From assembly GCA_003344405.1 (NCBI GenBank), contig NOWV01000038.1, forward strand, positions 124,001 to 188,000: a stretch of DNA of 64,000 bases. Reading direction: 5' to 3'. This DNA comes from Trichoplax sp. H2. Its lineage: Eukaryota; Placozoa; Uniplacotomia; Trichoplacea. Below, one piece after another: positions 25,531 through 39,869 of this stretch. Each line of letters begins with the position of its first letter. The first letter of the stretch is position 1. A model generated the notes under the pieces. That model made no database searches, was not told where the DNA came from, and worked only from the letters and a program-made list of their open reading frames with translations. Both the position numbers and the translations under genes were made by a program.

Positions 25531-26034
25531 TCGACAGACGGAACTTTTGAAATCACTGGCCGATTTCAATGAAATCTTTTTTTTCACAGTCTTCTCCATT
25601 TTTTCATGAAATTCATTTTATAACCCTGAACCCTGTATATATCTATGCCAGGAAAACATTTCTCCAAGTATTTTTGGTATTATTGACCCTTGATATCCAT
25701 TTCTCGCCTCGTTCTTTGCATTATTTCACTGAAAAATCGCTTTCCTAGCCACTCATTTTGTTATTGCTTTGGCCATTTTCTTGTTGGTTCAAAGAATACA
25801 GTAAAAGTAGGAAAACACCATTTTTTTCTTTCAATTCAACTCAACGTGCCAAGATATTATCCACTACAAGTTCAATCGATCACAGGTATTACTCTCTACA
25901 AAATGAGATGACCTCTACCTTGGATCACTTTTAGCCCTAATAGGAGTATCTAAGTTGTTTATAACCCTAATTATAACCATTTTATTTAGACGAATTCAAA
26001 TTGTACATACGCGCATTGAAACATTTCCCCTTCA
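25531..26034 (+). promoter_or_regulatory. Upstream region of the NEK6/7 kinase gene
   Basis: AT-rich, T-rich stretch between the 90-bp repeat and the kinase start codon. It presumably holds the promoter and 5' UTR; no distinct element stands out. Confidence 0.35.
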
Positions 26035-29000
26035 ATGACGATGGAACAAGATCCTAATGCTGTAAATTGTGTACGTCCAGATATGGGCTACAATTGGCTA
26101 GGCAATTATGTTATTGAAAAGAAGATTGGCCAAGGACAATTTAGTGTTGTCTATAAAGCACGATGCTTGCTAGATAATTCACTAGTAGCTTTAAAAAAGG
26201 TTCAGGTAAGATTCATCATAATCCATTCGTTCCTTCTGCGCGTCGAATTGTAGCGTATCATCTCTGCTTGCACATTTGTCAACAAGTAACGGTCTGCCGT
26301 GCTCATTTTGGATGTTCTTTCATTCAAATTCTTGACCAATGCCACCTTCGTACTGCTCTTGATAGCATTTGATACAGTGCAATCTACCTTGTTTAAAATC
26401 GGTTAACCAATTTTTAATTTTCTTCCATTTTTACACCAAAAAAAGGGAATGGGTAGGACCTGATTGAAATACAGTACGTGCGTACCCTAAGTAAATACCG
26501 GTTGAACCCCAAAATAAACGTTCTATTGCTTTTTTCCCCTTTCCTTCTCCAACTCGATCACTCCTCTCGATTTTGTTATACGTCGTGATTGATGATGGAG
26601 AAGAAATCAATCCATGTAGTTGGACAACATTCTTTTCTTACTGGCGAAATAGTTTTGCATTGCAGTATTACGAAATTGCTTAACTACATTTGTTGTCCAC
26701 ATCAGCAGTTTAATTGATTTACTGTGATACCTTGACTTCGGTCATATGTCTTTTAATCGGACTGCAAGACAAAGCCTTATCATAAGATAGTTTTATTTGA
26801 TATCTGTTTATGGACTCAGCGAACTTCCTAGTTACTTTTTCTTTCTTTCTTTAAATACACGACAACTAAATCATTGAATCTTCTTTAACCTAACCTTCAT
26901 GATCATTCCATTTTATAATTTCAAATGAATTACTTTACTTTCCATTACAATGTTTTGCTGAAAATCAACTTTTGCACTTTCAATGACTTCATAATCTACA
27001 GTTAGCACTGATCATCACTCACAATTTTATATTACCACATCCAATCAATTGTTTTCGACTAGACCTGAGAAAGACTCAGTGACTACTTTCTGTTCAAACG
27101 GAGCATTCCTTTACTCGTAATAATGAAAACTTCGATCTATGTTCCACCGGAGTAATCATTCTGAATACACCAGACATTTATCCTGTATATCAATCCATTC
27201 TATTATTTTGGATATTTTTTCCATAGCTGGTTGTGATGGTTTCTACCTACTGCCAACCAATGATCGCACATTCTCTACCATGATTTTTAATATAGTACCA
27301 TTTAAAAATGAAATCAAGTAGAATTTGTGCTGAATTAGAATCATTCTAACTAGAGTTAACATCTTTTATCTTGTGCCATGTTTTGGCTTCTAACAAACGT
27401 ATCCGTATTACTGTAATCAATCTTGATATTGCCATTGTATCAACTCTTGTAAGATCACAGTAAAAAAAAGTCAAGACAGCTACTTTGGGCGTCATATAAA
27501 TTCCCATCAAGTAGTGTAATTAAATATATTATGTACTGTATATCCTCATATGCAAAAGCGTATCGATCCATGACACAAGTTAAATTAATTATCCATTTTA
27601 TTATAATACCGCTAGATATTTGAAATGATGGACGCTAAAGCGCGTCAAGATTGTCTCAAAGAAATAGACTTGTTGAAGGTAAGTTGTGAATAATATTATT
27701 TTAACTCTATTACCATTAATTATCTGCTTACATTTCCATGATTTGCGCTTAAAACTCACACTCTTTCACGCTACCCGTGTTATGTTAAAACCGGAAAAAT
27801 ATCTAGGCCTTTTAGATATGACTGTAGTATAGACTTTATTAACAGATTGATAATACAGTCTTACTGCGAATTTTATTCTTATTGTAGGACAACGCCTACA
27901 ATAGTATTGTAGAATTCGTCAATTCGTTAATGCTAATCAACGTTATGTTATACTACCTTCTTTTTTTAATATGTCCTAACTAATAATAATTGATTATATA
28001 GCATGATATTCTTTTCGTACATGTAAATGTCCCTGATTGTAATGAAATACTTAGATAGGACTGCTTATAATGCTGCTATAGCAGCAAGTCATCATAAAAG
28101 TACAAAGTTGTACCTTACAACAATTTTAGTTAGGAAGAACGACATAGACATCCAAGATTTATTTCTTTTATGTTGTTTTTATATATTTCCCTAATTATTG
28201 TAATATTGTCAAAAGTTTCATGGTCTTTTCTTAGTATGTATGCGACACCTTAATTGTAATTAGCCTTGTTATCCGTTAATGACAATAAAAATAAATTCAT
28301 CGTTCTGTGATTAACCTGAAAAAAAGATAACACTTTTTATAAGATTGTTTAGTTAACTTAAATTTAGTTAATTAAAAGGCTAAGTGTTCGCTGATATCTA
28401 ATCTCCTATACATTTGAAGCACTTTCTAAAATTTATCCACTTTTTTTGCTACATCTATACTCAAAGTCATTGGAGCATCCAAATATTATTAAATATGTGG
28501 CATCTTTTATTGAAAATAATGAAGTAAGTTGCGACAAGCTATTTGAAATTAGATCTACTCTGCTGAGGCAAAAATATAAAGAGTGATTGATAAATATACC
28601 ATCATATGGCTTTTTATTTAAATAGAATTATATCATGAAAATATCTATTACTTGTATAGCATAATTTTTAATAACTCTGTCAATTGACATTTTTCTCTAT
28701 CTACTGGACATTTTGCAATAATTTTAGCTAAACATTGTTCTAGAATTAGCTGATGCTGGCGATCTATCAAGAATGATCAAGGTTTGCTACCAATAAGTAT
28801 ATCTGGGATATATATATATAGCTTACTCGTAATTTTACCTTTCAAACACAAATCATAGACGTATTGCTAGCCCTCATCAGCTTGAAGTTAGAATTTGTAT
28901 GAATATTAAGTTATTGTTATAATTTCTCATAGTAACAAATTTAACAGGTGTACATTAAAAATGGTGTATCATCCCTAATTCTAAAACCCGGAATTTTAAT

Positions 29001-30708
29001 ATGTGTAAAAAGTTGATAGTTCTGCGTTGATCATGTTATCTAGCAAGTGGAGAATGTACTACTCTAATACTTGCATGAGCGAGATTACCTTATTTATTTT
29101 AAGATATTGGTAATCTGTTGTAACCGTCCTGAACGTTTTATTTCTGGATATTAATTCTAAAAAAATGCAACTAAATCCTCGTTGCTTATTTCATGCATTA
29201 AAGCTTGCGATCGTAAAGTACTATGAACTATCTGTTGCTCTAGTTTCATTTTCATAACTTTGATATACAGCAATGGCATTAATTAAAGTAGTACTTCCGT
29301 ATAGTATCGTTATGGAAGGTAATGTGTATGCATTCTATACTATCCTCTGCCTTTTTTTCATTTCTAATTGTTGAAATTTCGTCGTGTAATATACGCATAT
29401 ACCAAGATTGTGAATACTAAATTCAATTTTTTAACCTTATTAGTAAGAATATACTGTTAATTTTATACCTTAAATCTTTCGAAACACCAAGATAATAAGT
29501 CTTATCTCTGTTTTTATTTTAGCATTTTAAGAAGCAAAGACGGCTTATACCGGAGAAAACTGTTTGGTAAGTTCCAATTATTTTACTAGTCAAATAAAAA
29601 TTAATCAAGGAAAAACTTTTCGCTGGAGCAGTTGCAATTATCGCAATAATACTTTCGCAAGTTTTATATATGGACTCTCAATCTTCTCGTAGGAAGTACT
29701 TCGTACAATTATGCAATGCCCTAGAACATATGCACTCACGTCGCGTTATGCATAGAGGTTAGTAACTCCACAAAGTTTTATGCTAGCTTAATTTATCAGA
29801 ATTTACGAATCCATACTAGCATGTTAATTAAAAGTATATGTATTATATTTTATAATCTTGACGGACATAGACTCACTTTTATTATATTAATTATAATCTC
29901 ATTGGATTTAAGCTTTATCAACTAATACCTTTGTAAATTATACCATCTTAAATTCTTAACTAGATATTAAACCTGCTAACGTCTTTATAACTGCAACTGG
30001 TATTGTTAAACTGGGAGATCTTGGATTAGGCAGATATTTTAGTTCCAAAACAACTGCTGCCCATTCTTTAGGTGGAAAATTTAGACTGTTTTAAATTAAT
30101 TGATATTGTTCTATATCGATACAAATTATTTTGAATACTCTATAATGGATGACTATTTTATCTTGATTCTAATAGTGGGGACACCATATTATATGTCACC
30201 GGAAAGAATACATGAGACTGGATATAACTTTAAGTCTGATATATGGTCTCTTGGCTGCTTATTGTATGAGGTCAGTATGGTATCTTCAAGCCTTGAGCTA
30301 ATTTTGAATTATATTTCATACTATAAATAATATTGAGATATTAAAAAAGTAAATAATTTCGTTATGTTTACGTACAGATGGCAGCATTACAATCTCCATT
30401 TTATGGCGATAAGATGAATTTATATTCATTATGTAAAAAAATTGAACAATGCGATTACCCTCCGTTGCCTGCTGACTATTACTCGGAAGAGGTAAAATAA
30501 AATTGTTTTCTTACAATTACATCCATATTTTTCATTTCTTTCATAAAGTTATGATTTTACTGACTTCTTTAATGTACTATAACAGTTAAGGGGACTTGTC
30601 AATGCTTGTATTAATCCCGATCCAGAAAAAAGATGGGATATTACATATGTTAGTAATATTGCTCGCCAAATGAATGCACGTTTCCAGCAACAAGCACCGC
30701 TGAAGTAA
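26035..30708 (+). CDS. NEK7: NEK6/NEK7-type NIMA-related Ser/Thr kinase
   Basis: Complete 297-aa kinase in ten exons: 26035-26205, 27616-27678, 28467-28523, 28728-28781, 29523-29566, 29693-29757, 29964-30071, 30176-30270, 30378-30491 and 30586-30708. The start is [20 protein letters not shown]. Visible motifs are the glycine loop [12 protein letters not shown], the VAIK-type lysine in VALKKVQ, the catalytic loop HRDIKPANV, the DLG magnesium motif in [14 protein letters not shown], the activation loop [19 protein letters not shown] and the C-lobe [20 protein letters not shown]. It is close to vertebrate NEK6/7 over its whole length, including the short N-terminal tail and lack of a C-terminal extension. 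NEK6/7 act after NEK9 in mitotic spindle assembly; mammalian NEK7 also supports NLRP3. This is probably the single ancestor-like gene for both. The activation-loop serine phosphorylated by NEK9 is kept. Confidence 0.97.
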
Positions 30709-31738
30709 AGTGGATTCAACAGCTTTGGTCGCAAAGTGACTTAGGATCTCATCGATCTTGTATAGAATTATCATTATTTGAATAAGATTTTAAAATCATT
30801 CGTATTCCAATACTTAATTGTAATGGTGACTAAAAAATATTATTGATAATATTCATGTACTACAGATAAAGATGATAAATGCATGACTGCGCATTTAAAT
30901 ATATTGTAACGCTCAGAAAATAGCTATTTTAAATTCTAGGTCCATGTACTTTATCTGTGCATATCTAATCTTAACTTTTATCGTTTGTTATGTATTCCAT
31001 CTTAGATGTATTATTAAGCAGCTGTTTCTTGATTATAATCGCCGCTTCGAAGCGATCTCAATTTATCATTTTCAGTCAACCTGATTTTGCGTGAATTACG
31101 TAGTAATTTTATTTCAAATTCTTATATATAGCCCAAAGCTCCCTTCTTACTAGACAAAAAGATAGAAAGCTGTAATTCTTTCAGTTATCGATGACAAGCT
31201 TTAATCACAGAAAAATAGAATAAAGTTCTAGGGCGACCGTAAATCTAATTTTTCCTTTGTTTTTAAACTGGATTCTCCGATGGCAAAAACCTTTCTAATA
31301 TCATTACGAAATAGATTTCCTTAGCAATAGAAAATTTGCTAATTCACCGTAAAGATTGAACGTACTAAGTCACATCTACAAATAATTACTTACCTATTCG
31401 TAAGCTATGAATGGGTGCTACCGCTATTATAGATTGAGGATATTCTTATGTCAAGTAATTTAATAGCTAATGCACTACTATCCTAACATGCATTCATTGA
31501 AACATCTTAATTTTATTATAATACCTTGTACGTTACTTTCATTCCAAAATAGTGGCAAATACAAATGCAGTATTAGTAGCAATACCCAATTACTAAATAA
31601 ATGATATTACGTTAAAATATATTAGGTTATTTTCATCAAGCATATACACATTACAACAACTATAATCGAAATATTTGAACATTTCCATAAATGCTATCAT
31701 ATGAGTAGAAAAGTTACATTGACCCTTCCAAGAAACTA
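30709..31738. other. Convergent intergenic region, no gene seen
   Basis: Lies between the 3' ends of the NEK and COG7 genes. AT-rich, with no repeat, RNA or coding segment that I can support; it probably contains both 3' UTRs. Confidence 0.5.
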
Positions 31739-34700
31739 TTATAAATTTATATTTCTAATTTTAGCTATTCCATCTGCAATTTCTTTCAAAATTTGTTGAT
31801 CTTTTACGCTTTGCTGAAATTCTCTATAAAAAAAACATGCAATTATCGTATGTTACTTTATAGATACAGATAATACTGAAGACCAATAAAAAAGAAATGC
31901 TTACGAAGACGGAGACTTTAATAGTAAAACGATTTGCTTAAGTTTTATCCCTGGTGATATTTCTAGTGCTTCCAGGATATTAAATAAGTATTCTGAAATA
32001 GGTAAAGTGATCGCATTAAATTATCTTGATTTTGCTTTCTGTTATTTCATTTGAAACCAACCTATATCTTCAATTAACTGTCTAGCTGCGTGATCAGTTA
32101 AAGTGGGTATTTTCATAATGTTCTCGACGTACGTCAGTACAGTTCCTCTAGCAACAGCACCCAACCAGTAGATTGTAGTATCGTTTACGTTTAATGAAGT
32201 ATCTTCGTTATCTAATTTGAAGATATAGCAATATAATCAATTATCCTAAATTAAAGCATAGTATACTGATGCTATTTAGTTAACCAGAAGTATCCGGGTA
32301 AGGCAATTTTCCTTCCTTCAGAGCCATTTCAAGGGAAGGATTATTTTGAGTAGCGAATGGCTCCAGCTGTTGCGGTAAGTTAAGTAAATAATCGCCAATC
32401 TAAATTAGATAATTCACATAGATAACAAGATATAAAGTATTTAGCCATTTAATATCTAATGTCTATTCAATAATCAGATTACGAGTATATATATACTTGG
32501 GTAATATAACTTGAAGGAGATATAAATGTGGGTAAATCTTCATTAGATACATCAGAAACTTCTTTTTCAGCACTCCAAACCTACGGATATTGGAGTGTAT
32601 TTAGTAGATAAAAAAATGTAATGGATAACAATCATGAACACAAATGGCACTGTAATAAAATCTTGCCTCCATCATCGGCATGGCTGATAATTGCTGTTGG
32701 ACTTTGGAGAATATTAAATCGAAAGCAAATAAGTGGCAAGACTCATTTAAATCACAGCATCGTTGACGAACACTTGGCAAGAAAACGAAGTCGTGCCCTT
32801 CTGTAATTAAATTAGGGAAATTCTAAGCACAGACCTTGACAGATTTAAGGGCTCATAAAGATTATGTACAATCAGGAATGAGTTTCTTACGTTCGTAAAA
32901 TGTGATTATAACTAGTCATTATATCTTTTTTGTTTCATACCTTGTTGGCATCTTTCAACTAAATACGACAAGGAAGACATCTCTTCTGAATCGTCATCTA
33001 CAAGATAGTTGTAATGGACTAAAGTTCTCTGCAAATTTGCGGGTGCCAGTAGTTTGTCCGCCTGATTGTTAATACTTTTCTGTAATCGCGCGCTTAAGCT
33101 ATTAGATTTAATTATTATATCACCTGCAAATTTTGTAACATAAGCGATAGATTAAATACTGCAGTTATCGAATTTGAAAATATTTAATAAAAACGAACGC
33201 ATTTTTAAATTATAAAACAAGTAATGAAACATTATTGTACAGTACCGCAAGTTTGAATTAATCGAAAAGCGTTCTGAAAAACTGTCCAGTCATCTTGAAA
33301 CTCGGTATTTTGACTAGCAGGTGAAGGAGCTGTTATATTTGAAAGGACCCCAATACGACATAAATCGCGTAAATTTTTTACGATATCAAAGTGTTCGTTT
33401 AGGTACTTGATGAAATACGTCTGCAAGTGGAGATTTTAACGATTACTATTACACTTAATTTAAGGTATTCACAACTAACATAATCTTACCTCTAATGCAC
33501 TCCCTAGCCCATAAATACCACAACCCTGAGTTAGATCAAAGCATCTGTTTCTAGCCTGACAGAATTAAATAGAGCAGAGAGTAACAATTAAGCAGGCTTT
33601 CACATGACGTTAGCAATCAAAGTTGTCCAATTACTTCAAGAACCGCAAATAAGAAATGTGCGCATATTTATAAGATAGACGGAGCATACATATAACTTAA
33701 AAGAATTTCAACTGATATTATGGCTTTAAATGGTTAGAAAATTTTGAGCGAAAACTCATGTTACGCGCATAATACCTCATTCGCCCACGTAAACGCCTTA
33801 CCAACGTATTCATTAATTCGACTCACTGTGTCAAGAATACCATCTATCTCCTATGCGTAACAAAATATAAGTATATCAATACGCTAGGTCATATAAGAGC
33901 CTTAAGGTAATAATTTGTAACTATTATAATATTCTAAATCTGATGAAAACGTACAAAACTTAATGATTTAAGATTAGCCATAAGATTTTCTTTCTCCCAG
34001 TCAGAGTATTTCAGTAAAAGTTTTGTAAATGGAGAATGGATAGCTTGTACAAGTTGATTTGTTGTTCTTGGATCATTAACTGTCGTTTTTATAAGTAACG
34101 AAATTAGGTTAGATTATTTACATTTTTTGTTGAATCATAGCAAAAAAGGATATGGTAGATAAACCAGTCCTCTCAGTTACATATACAAAGCCCTTATTTC
34201 TTACTTTGCTGGTTGCTTAAAGCAGTATCGAGACCTTCAGCAAATCTAAATGTACACTGGTAAAGCGGAACAAAAAATATAAATACTACTGTAGTGATTA
34301 ATACGTAAGATATGCAGTATTGAATAGTGGTTGTGAATTCATACATTGAAAAACTAGAAAGAGCTAACAAGTACCTTTCTAAAAGCAGTTAGCTGTTCAA
34401 TTTTCATTACTGGATTAGCAAAGTCGTTGATGTAGTCACTTATGTATTGATATATGGACGGGTCTAAAGCAGATAAACTTTGTGCAAGCACGCTATTAAC
34501 TAAATCAATTGCATTCGGAAATATCTGTACACACCAAGAAACCTATTAATGAATCACGAATTAGTACAATGTAAGTAATTATCACATAATTAATTTCATA
34601 TTGGACACCTAAGTAAATATATTATAGAGCGAAATGATAACTGATTCTAATCAATCCAGTACCTCTGCATGCCAGCTCGATAAAACTAAGTCATAAAATT

Positions 34701-37103
34701 CTTCAAACATTGGTAACGTTTCCATATCTTCTCTAATTAACGCTGACCAGGCATCCTGTAGAACACTTTTACGACAATGATTGTAGTAACGTTCTAAGAA
34801 GTTCATGCGATAGATATCCTGAAATATTCTGACATAATCGCGTGTTGCTTCTATGAAAGACAAATTTGCAACGTATTCTCACTTACGGATATTTAGCTGA
34901 TAAATAATTTGAAAGTAAAAAAAATTTTCTAACCTATATCATGATCATTAAAAGCAGCGATGAGTTTCGGCGATACTAAAGCTTCTAATTTATCTTTTAA
35001 TTTTTCTAACGTTTGTTTACGCTTTTCATAATCCGGTAAGTAGTTAAGAACTTCCTATAATACCAATAAATTAATTACGATATCTCTTATTAAGACGCAT
35101 TCTGTTTACATATAAATGGGTAAAAAAGTAATAACTTAAGAAACTTTGCTTTTCGTTTCAAACATACAGCATTATTGAAAGTTCTATTTACTACATGTCG
35201 TATACTTACAAGGCTGTGTTGCATACTTGTGAGCATACTAGCAATCTGTAAAGAAAACCGTTATTAACTTTTGTATAAACCCATCTCCAAATAAACTTTA
35301 TTCACCACCAGTCCTAGTAGATACACTGACCGGTTAAGGCTACACTATATCAAGACTCAGTTTTAAATACTTACAGCATCAATATCTCCACGCTTACAGA
35401 TACCATCCACATCTGACACTAAAACGCTCCAATTATCAGCTTCCTGCATATTCAATAAATCCATATTAAAAGATTTTGATATGATAAAAATGCTTTAAAT
35501 ATTGATTCATTAGGTGACGTTATTTACATTATAGCATTACTATTACTATAATACTATAGTTACGCACTTGTATGACATTAGAGGCAGCTTGCATCCGAGA
35601 TTTAATACTGTCTAATTCAACTAGCATTTTCATGGATTCAGATGTTTCTATCTCCACCTATAAGGGTAATATGCAACAATACCATCATCTCTTAGGGGTT
35701 AAAAATAAATAAATCTAATAAAATTTAGCTATTCTTGTATTCGTATAAAACCCTATCATTGTATCAATCAACAAAACTATACGTATATCGTAACTTAGTA
35801 CATTTCTGCATTAGCAGCTAAAATGGAGTAGTCTACCCGCTTGTAATAGTGAAAAATAGTAATAAAGATACCTTCTCTATATCGTTTTTGACAGAGTTCA
35901 TCTGATCTTTTAATAAAGTTGTCTCTTTATAGACCCCTTCAATTTCACGTAGAACCCTAAATATGACATCAATTACTAATCCATAAGTAATCAATCGAAC
36001 ATTTATAACGATTCCTACAGCACATTTACAAGTAATTAGCATTAATAGCTGTGTACTACAAGGGTATGTAAATCTTTATCATTAAATATCATAGTGAACA
36101 TATCGAGCTTATAAACGATGAGTAATACTAATGCATCTCATTTTAAGAGTACGTATGTCATTTGTATACAACAGGAATGAAGAGTAGCATTTGTAAACAG
36201 TAACGACAGGTACCTAGGTAGATTTTGAACCATTTGCTGGCTTTCTTCTTCTAATGTATTATTGGCTTCCTGTAGATTAGATAAAGTAAACATTCATCTT
36301 TTTAACTATCTTTAAAGCTACTATGACGTTTAGCTGTATAGACGCGTATATATACGATACGTTGTAACACTGTGCTGAAGAAGGAGGTAAATTAAACCTT
36401 ATTACCTGAATATAAAGTTGTAATTTCATGACTAGAGTTGATGCATGAGCCTGCAAGACAATATAAGTTGATGCAAATTATCAATACTTCATTTATCTAC
36501 CGTAGTAGTATGTTATCAATCACACTAAATATGTTGTATCATTGTTAGTTGATATTTATTTATTTACATCTAAGGCAACGTTGGGATCTTTATTTGATCG
36601 AAGAGCTGCGTTAACCCATTTTTTTACATCGAAATCGCTATCGGAAAATCTGGAGAAATCCTACACAGCAAAAACAAAGATTATACAACCTCTCTCTCTC
36701 TCTCTTTCTATAGTTAATGAAAAAATCAGACTAAGACATTTCAATATCGAAAGGAAAATGTTGAAATGGGTAGCCCAACAAATGATTGTACAATCATAGT
36801 AAACTATTTATCGTCTTCAAGAGGAAATTACCCCTATCTGCAACTGTTCGACTGTCGCTATGCAAAATTATCGTCGTCGAATGCAGAAACTAAAGTAGAA
36901 AATAAGCAATTCCTTTCTAATATGAGTGTAATATCCATGCTAGTAGCTGCAAGCTATTGAAAATAAAGCAATATAACGAACGACTAAAATTTTTGAAAGT
37001 AATGTCTTACGCATACATGGCATAGCACCATACTGTGACCTAAACGTCATTGCACTAGCTCGTCTTTTTACAAGCCTATTTAATCCCTACATTCATTTAC
37101 CAT
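31739..37103 (-). CDS. COG7: COG7, conserved oligomeric Golgi complex subunit 7
   Basis: Subunit of lobe B of the COG tether, which guides retrograde vesicles within the Golgi. Many short exons (most under 150 bp). The N-terminal exon (36568-36660) reads DFSRFSDSDFDVKKWVNAAL, near-identical in pattern to vertebrate COG7 except that it lacks the initiator Met. The best ATG is at 37101-37103, directly followed by a GTAAATG donor, which would make a coding exon of just the start codon. Further exons give VYKETTLLKDQMNSVKNDIE (coiled coil), FIEATRDYVRIFQDIYRMNF and WSALIREDMETLPMFEEFYD (34651-34863), FQDDWTVFQNAFRLIQTCG (33232-33300), LFAFDLIFSKVQQQL (about 32680-32760) and the C-terminus EIADGIAKIRNINL before a TAA. 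Identity is clear; the internal exon borders were not all fixed. Confidence 0.92.
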
Positions 37104-37615
37104 GACGTTAACGGCGTGTAAATCTTGCAGATATGTCTTGAAAAGCTTAAGACCAGCAGTTTTTCTTAGACTTTTTACGTCAATATTCACTACAACATCA
37201 TCATCTCCTTAGATATTCGACCATTTCATTGAGGCAGCACAACTTTCAATGGCGGCTGTCCAACTTGTGAAAGCTGGACCAATACCGACCTGGGGAGAAG
37301 TGATCGCTATGGGAATGACTTAGTACCGAAAACTGTACCCTTGACTGGACTACAGTACCGTAGACTGGTACTGTATGAGTGGCAGTACTAACGCGTCATC
37401 ATTATTCGATTGTATACGGACGGTACAGCAGGTGGGACAAGATACGGCTGGTTGGTTTCTTTTGTATGGCAACTCGGCCGTGGTAGGAGTCACACGAGTT
37501 GGGTAGCAGGTGTGCGACAGTACCGTGTACTGTACGAATTCAGCCTGTACTGTACACTGTACACTGTATAGGATGATACCTTGCTCCACTACACTGATGA
37601 TGCGCAATTTAGCAA
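37104..37615. promoter_or_regulatory. Shared divergent promoter region, COG7 / EXOSC2
   Basis: About 510 bp separate the COG7 and EXOSC2 start codons, which point away from each other. The segment is less AT-rich than its surroundings and contains a cluster of TGTACTGTAC-type palindromic words at about 37340-37570. A bidirectional promoter is inferred from geometry; no specific factor site is claimed. Confidence 0.5.
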
Positions 37616-39869
37616 ATGCTCAAAATGGCTAATCGTGCCGGGAACAACCTTGGCAATCGCTACTCGGATGAACTTACAAGCACTTTAATCACTCTTCCAA
37701 GCAAGAGATTAGCATTAGCCAAGTCTACATTAGATGCAATACGAGATAAGCACTTTGTATGTCCTGGTAATACAATCACAGAAGATATTGGTTATATGAG
37801 GTTATAATCCATGTACAGTAATTAAAATCGCTAAAATCTGCACAAAATGGCAATGAATATTATTATACCTTATATGCACAATGATACTTATATTTTCGCA
37901 ACTCATATTCAACGTAAAATAGAACAAAGAATTGAGGATATTCATTAAAATATTATTATCTGCTCTTAACTTCTTGCCAATATCAAAATAGTGCATATAT
38001 AAATATTGGTAATAAATGACAATTTTCCATTCATGTAGAGGCCATGGAACCTACCTACAAGACAACAAACTCAAGGCTTCTGTTGCAGGGTTCGTCGAAA
38101 AGGTCGGAAAACTGATTTGCGTCAAGCCTGTCAAATCAAGGTACTACATTCCCTTTATCGTAATTCATTCAAATATACAAAGCTAAGGTATACTAGTAGG
38201 CTATGATAGACTACACTTAAGTACTCCTTGCATATAATTATTAAATGCTCGTATAAATGAATCACTGTTTCATCAACTAACAATATGATAATATGCGTAT
38301 CTCGATATCAATAATTCTGCAACGAAATTTCTAAAATTGCTAATTCTCATCTCATAGATATAACGGTGAAGTCGGTGATGTTGTGGTTGGTATAATTACT
38401 GAAGTAAGTGCATAATACACTTACTACTTTAAAGAAGCTTTAATTGCAAATTTGTTGTCAATTTTACGCATTGCAATCTTTATACAGTAATAAGTATATA
38501 CTGTACTATGTATTTACTTGACTGCCACTTATTACTAAAGTAGTTTTCGATTGCACGCAACTACAGCACCATAGTACATTAATATAACAACATGATACTG
38601 TATTTACTGTATATTTAGGTTGGCCAGAGGCGTTGGAAAGTCGACACTTATTCTAGATTAGATTCACTTTTAATGCTATCGGCCGTAAATCTACCAGGTG
38701 GAGAATTGGTACGTTTCTACTGTAAATGATCAACAACGCCTGCGCTTTTTGTCTGCGTTAATGTGGCGTTCAATTAGCATTATTGTTTTAAAACGTGAAT
38801 TAAATAAGTAAAAAGCTCTCTTTTTCTTGATTTTTTACTAAAATCAACAGAGGCGGAGATCGGAGAAAGATGAACTAATGATGAGACAGCATCTAACTGA
38901 AGGAGATCTAATTAGTGTATCCTAATGACGTGTAGCCAGTAGTTAACACTGTATAATATTGCATAATTGTCAGAATTACTTCTACAAATTATCGCCATGC
39001 AGTAGATAGCAAATACATTCAATGGTTTAGTAGCTTCGTAATTCCACCAAAATCAGCTATTGCATATTACAGTATTTACCCTTGACGACAATTGCATCTA
39101 GGCTGAAGTACAATCCGTTCACGGTGATGGCTCATTAGCATTGCACACGAGAAGTCTAAAATATGGCAAGGTAAGGTAGTCCTATCTTTCATACGTAATC
39201 GTATGAAACTAAATCTGTACTGAGTTTGCCTACATCTATCGCTAACGTTATTGTATAATCCTATTCAATAGCTGATTCAGGGTACTTTGGTAACAGTAGC
39301 TCCAGCATTGATAAAAAGATGCAAGACGCATTTTCATAATCTAGAATGTGGAGCTAGCATTATTTTAGGAAATAATGGTTATATTTGGATTTCTCCGCTA
39401 TTGAAGGAAGATGCGGAAAATCAAACAACAAAGTCGGATACCTCAACACGTAGCGATCCCTTAAAGGTATAATTAGGTTGATTTCTATCAGATTTTACCA
39501 CAACTTTATCATTGACAACCTGATGATTAATTAACGTCAATATTTTTATGTTTCTTTCCTTATCAGGAGATAAGTTTAGTCGAACGTGAAATTGTAGCTA
39601 GATTAAGAAATTGTATTATGGCATTGGCCGAACGACAAATGTTACTATATGATACATCCATAACTTATACATACGAAGCATCTCTAAATTATCAAGTAAG
39701 TCAACATAAGAAGTGAATCAATCATTAAATAATTATTTATGAAGCAATAATGGAATTTAAAGATCAGAAACTGATTAAAAATATTACGATATTTTATCAG
39801 GTCAGAGAACTGCTACAAGCAGACGTAATCGAAGAAATTACTGATAAATGCTGTCAAAGATTACTTTAA
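37616..39869 (+). CDS. EXOSC2: EXOSC2 (RRP4), RNA exosome cap subunit
   Basis: Complete 316-aa protein in nine exons: 37616-37800, 38039-38140, 38358-38403, 38619-38708, 38851-38916, 39102-39170, 39272-39466, 39567-39695 and 39801-39869. It is one of three S1/KH proteins that cap the exosome barrel and feed RNA into it. The order is N-terminal domain with VCPGNTITEDIGYMRGHGTY, S1 domain (YNGEVGDVVVGIITEVGQRR, WKVDTYSRLDSLLMLSAVNL) with the conserved GDLISAEVQ strand and LHTRSLKYGK, then the KH region with the RRP4 hallmark LECGASIILGNNGYIWISP, and a helical C-terminus RLRNCIMALAERQMLLYDTS. A second in-frame ATG at 37625 could be the real start; the first was kept because nothing decides between them. 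The N-terminus is about 20 aa longer than in human. Confidence 0.97.

Noticed and set aside
25045-25609. Plus-strand frames with a 30-residue repeat
   Set aside because: Two different frames are open only because the DNA repeat is 90 bp long; no protein-like pattern and no splice link to the kinase.
32621-32806. 61-codon plus-strand frame
   Set aside because: Antisense to a COG7 exon.
36542-36960. Two plus-strand frames
   Set aside because: Antisense to COG7 exon 2 and its upstream intron.
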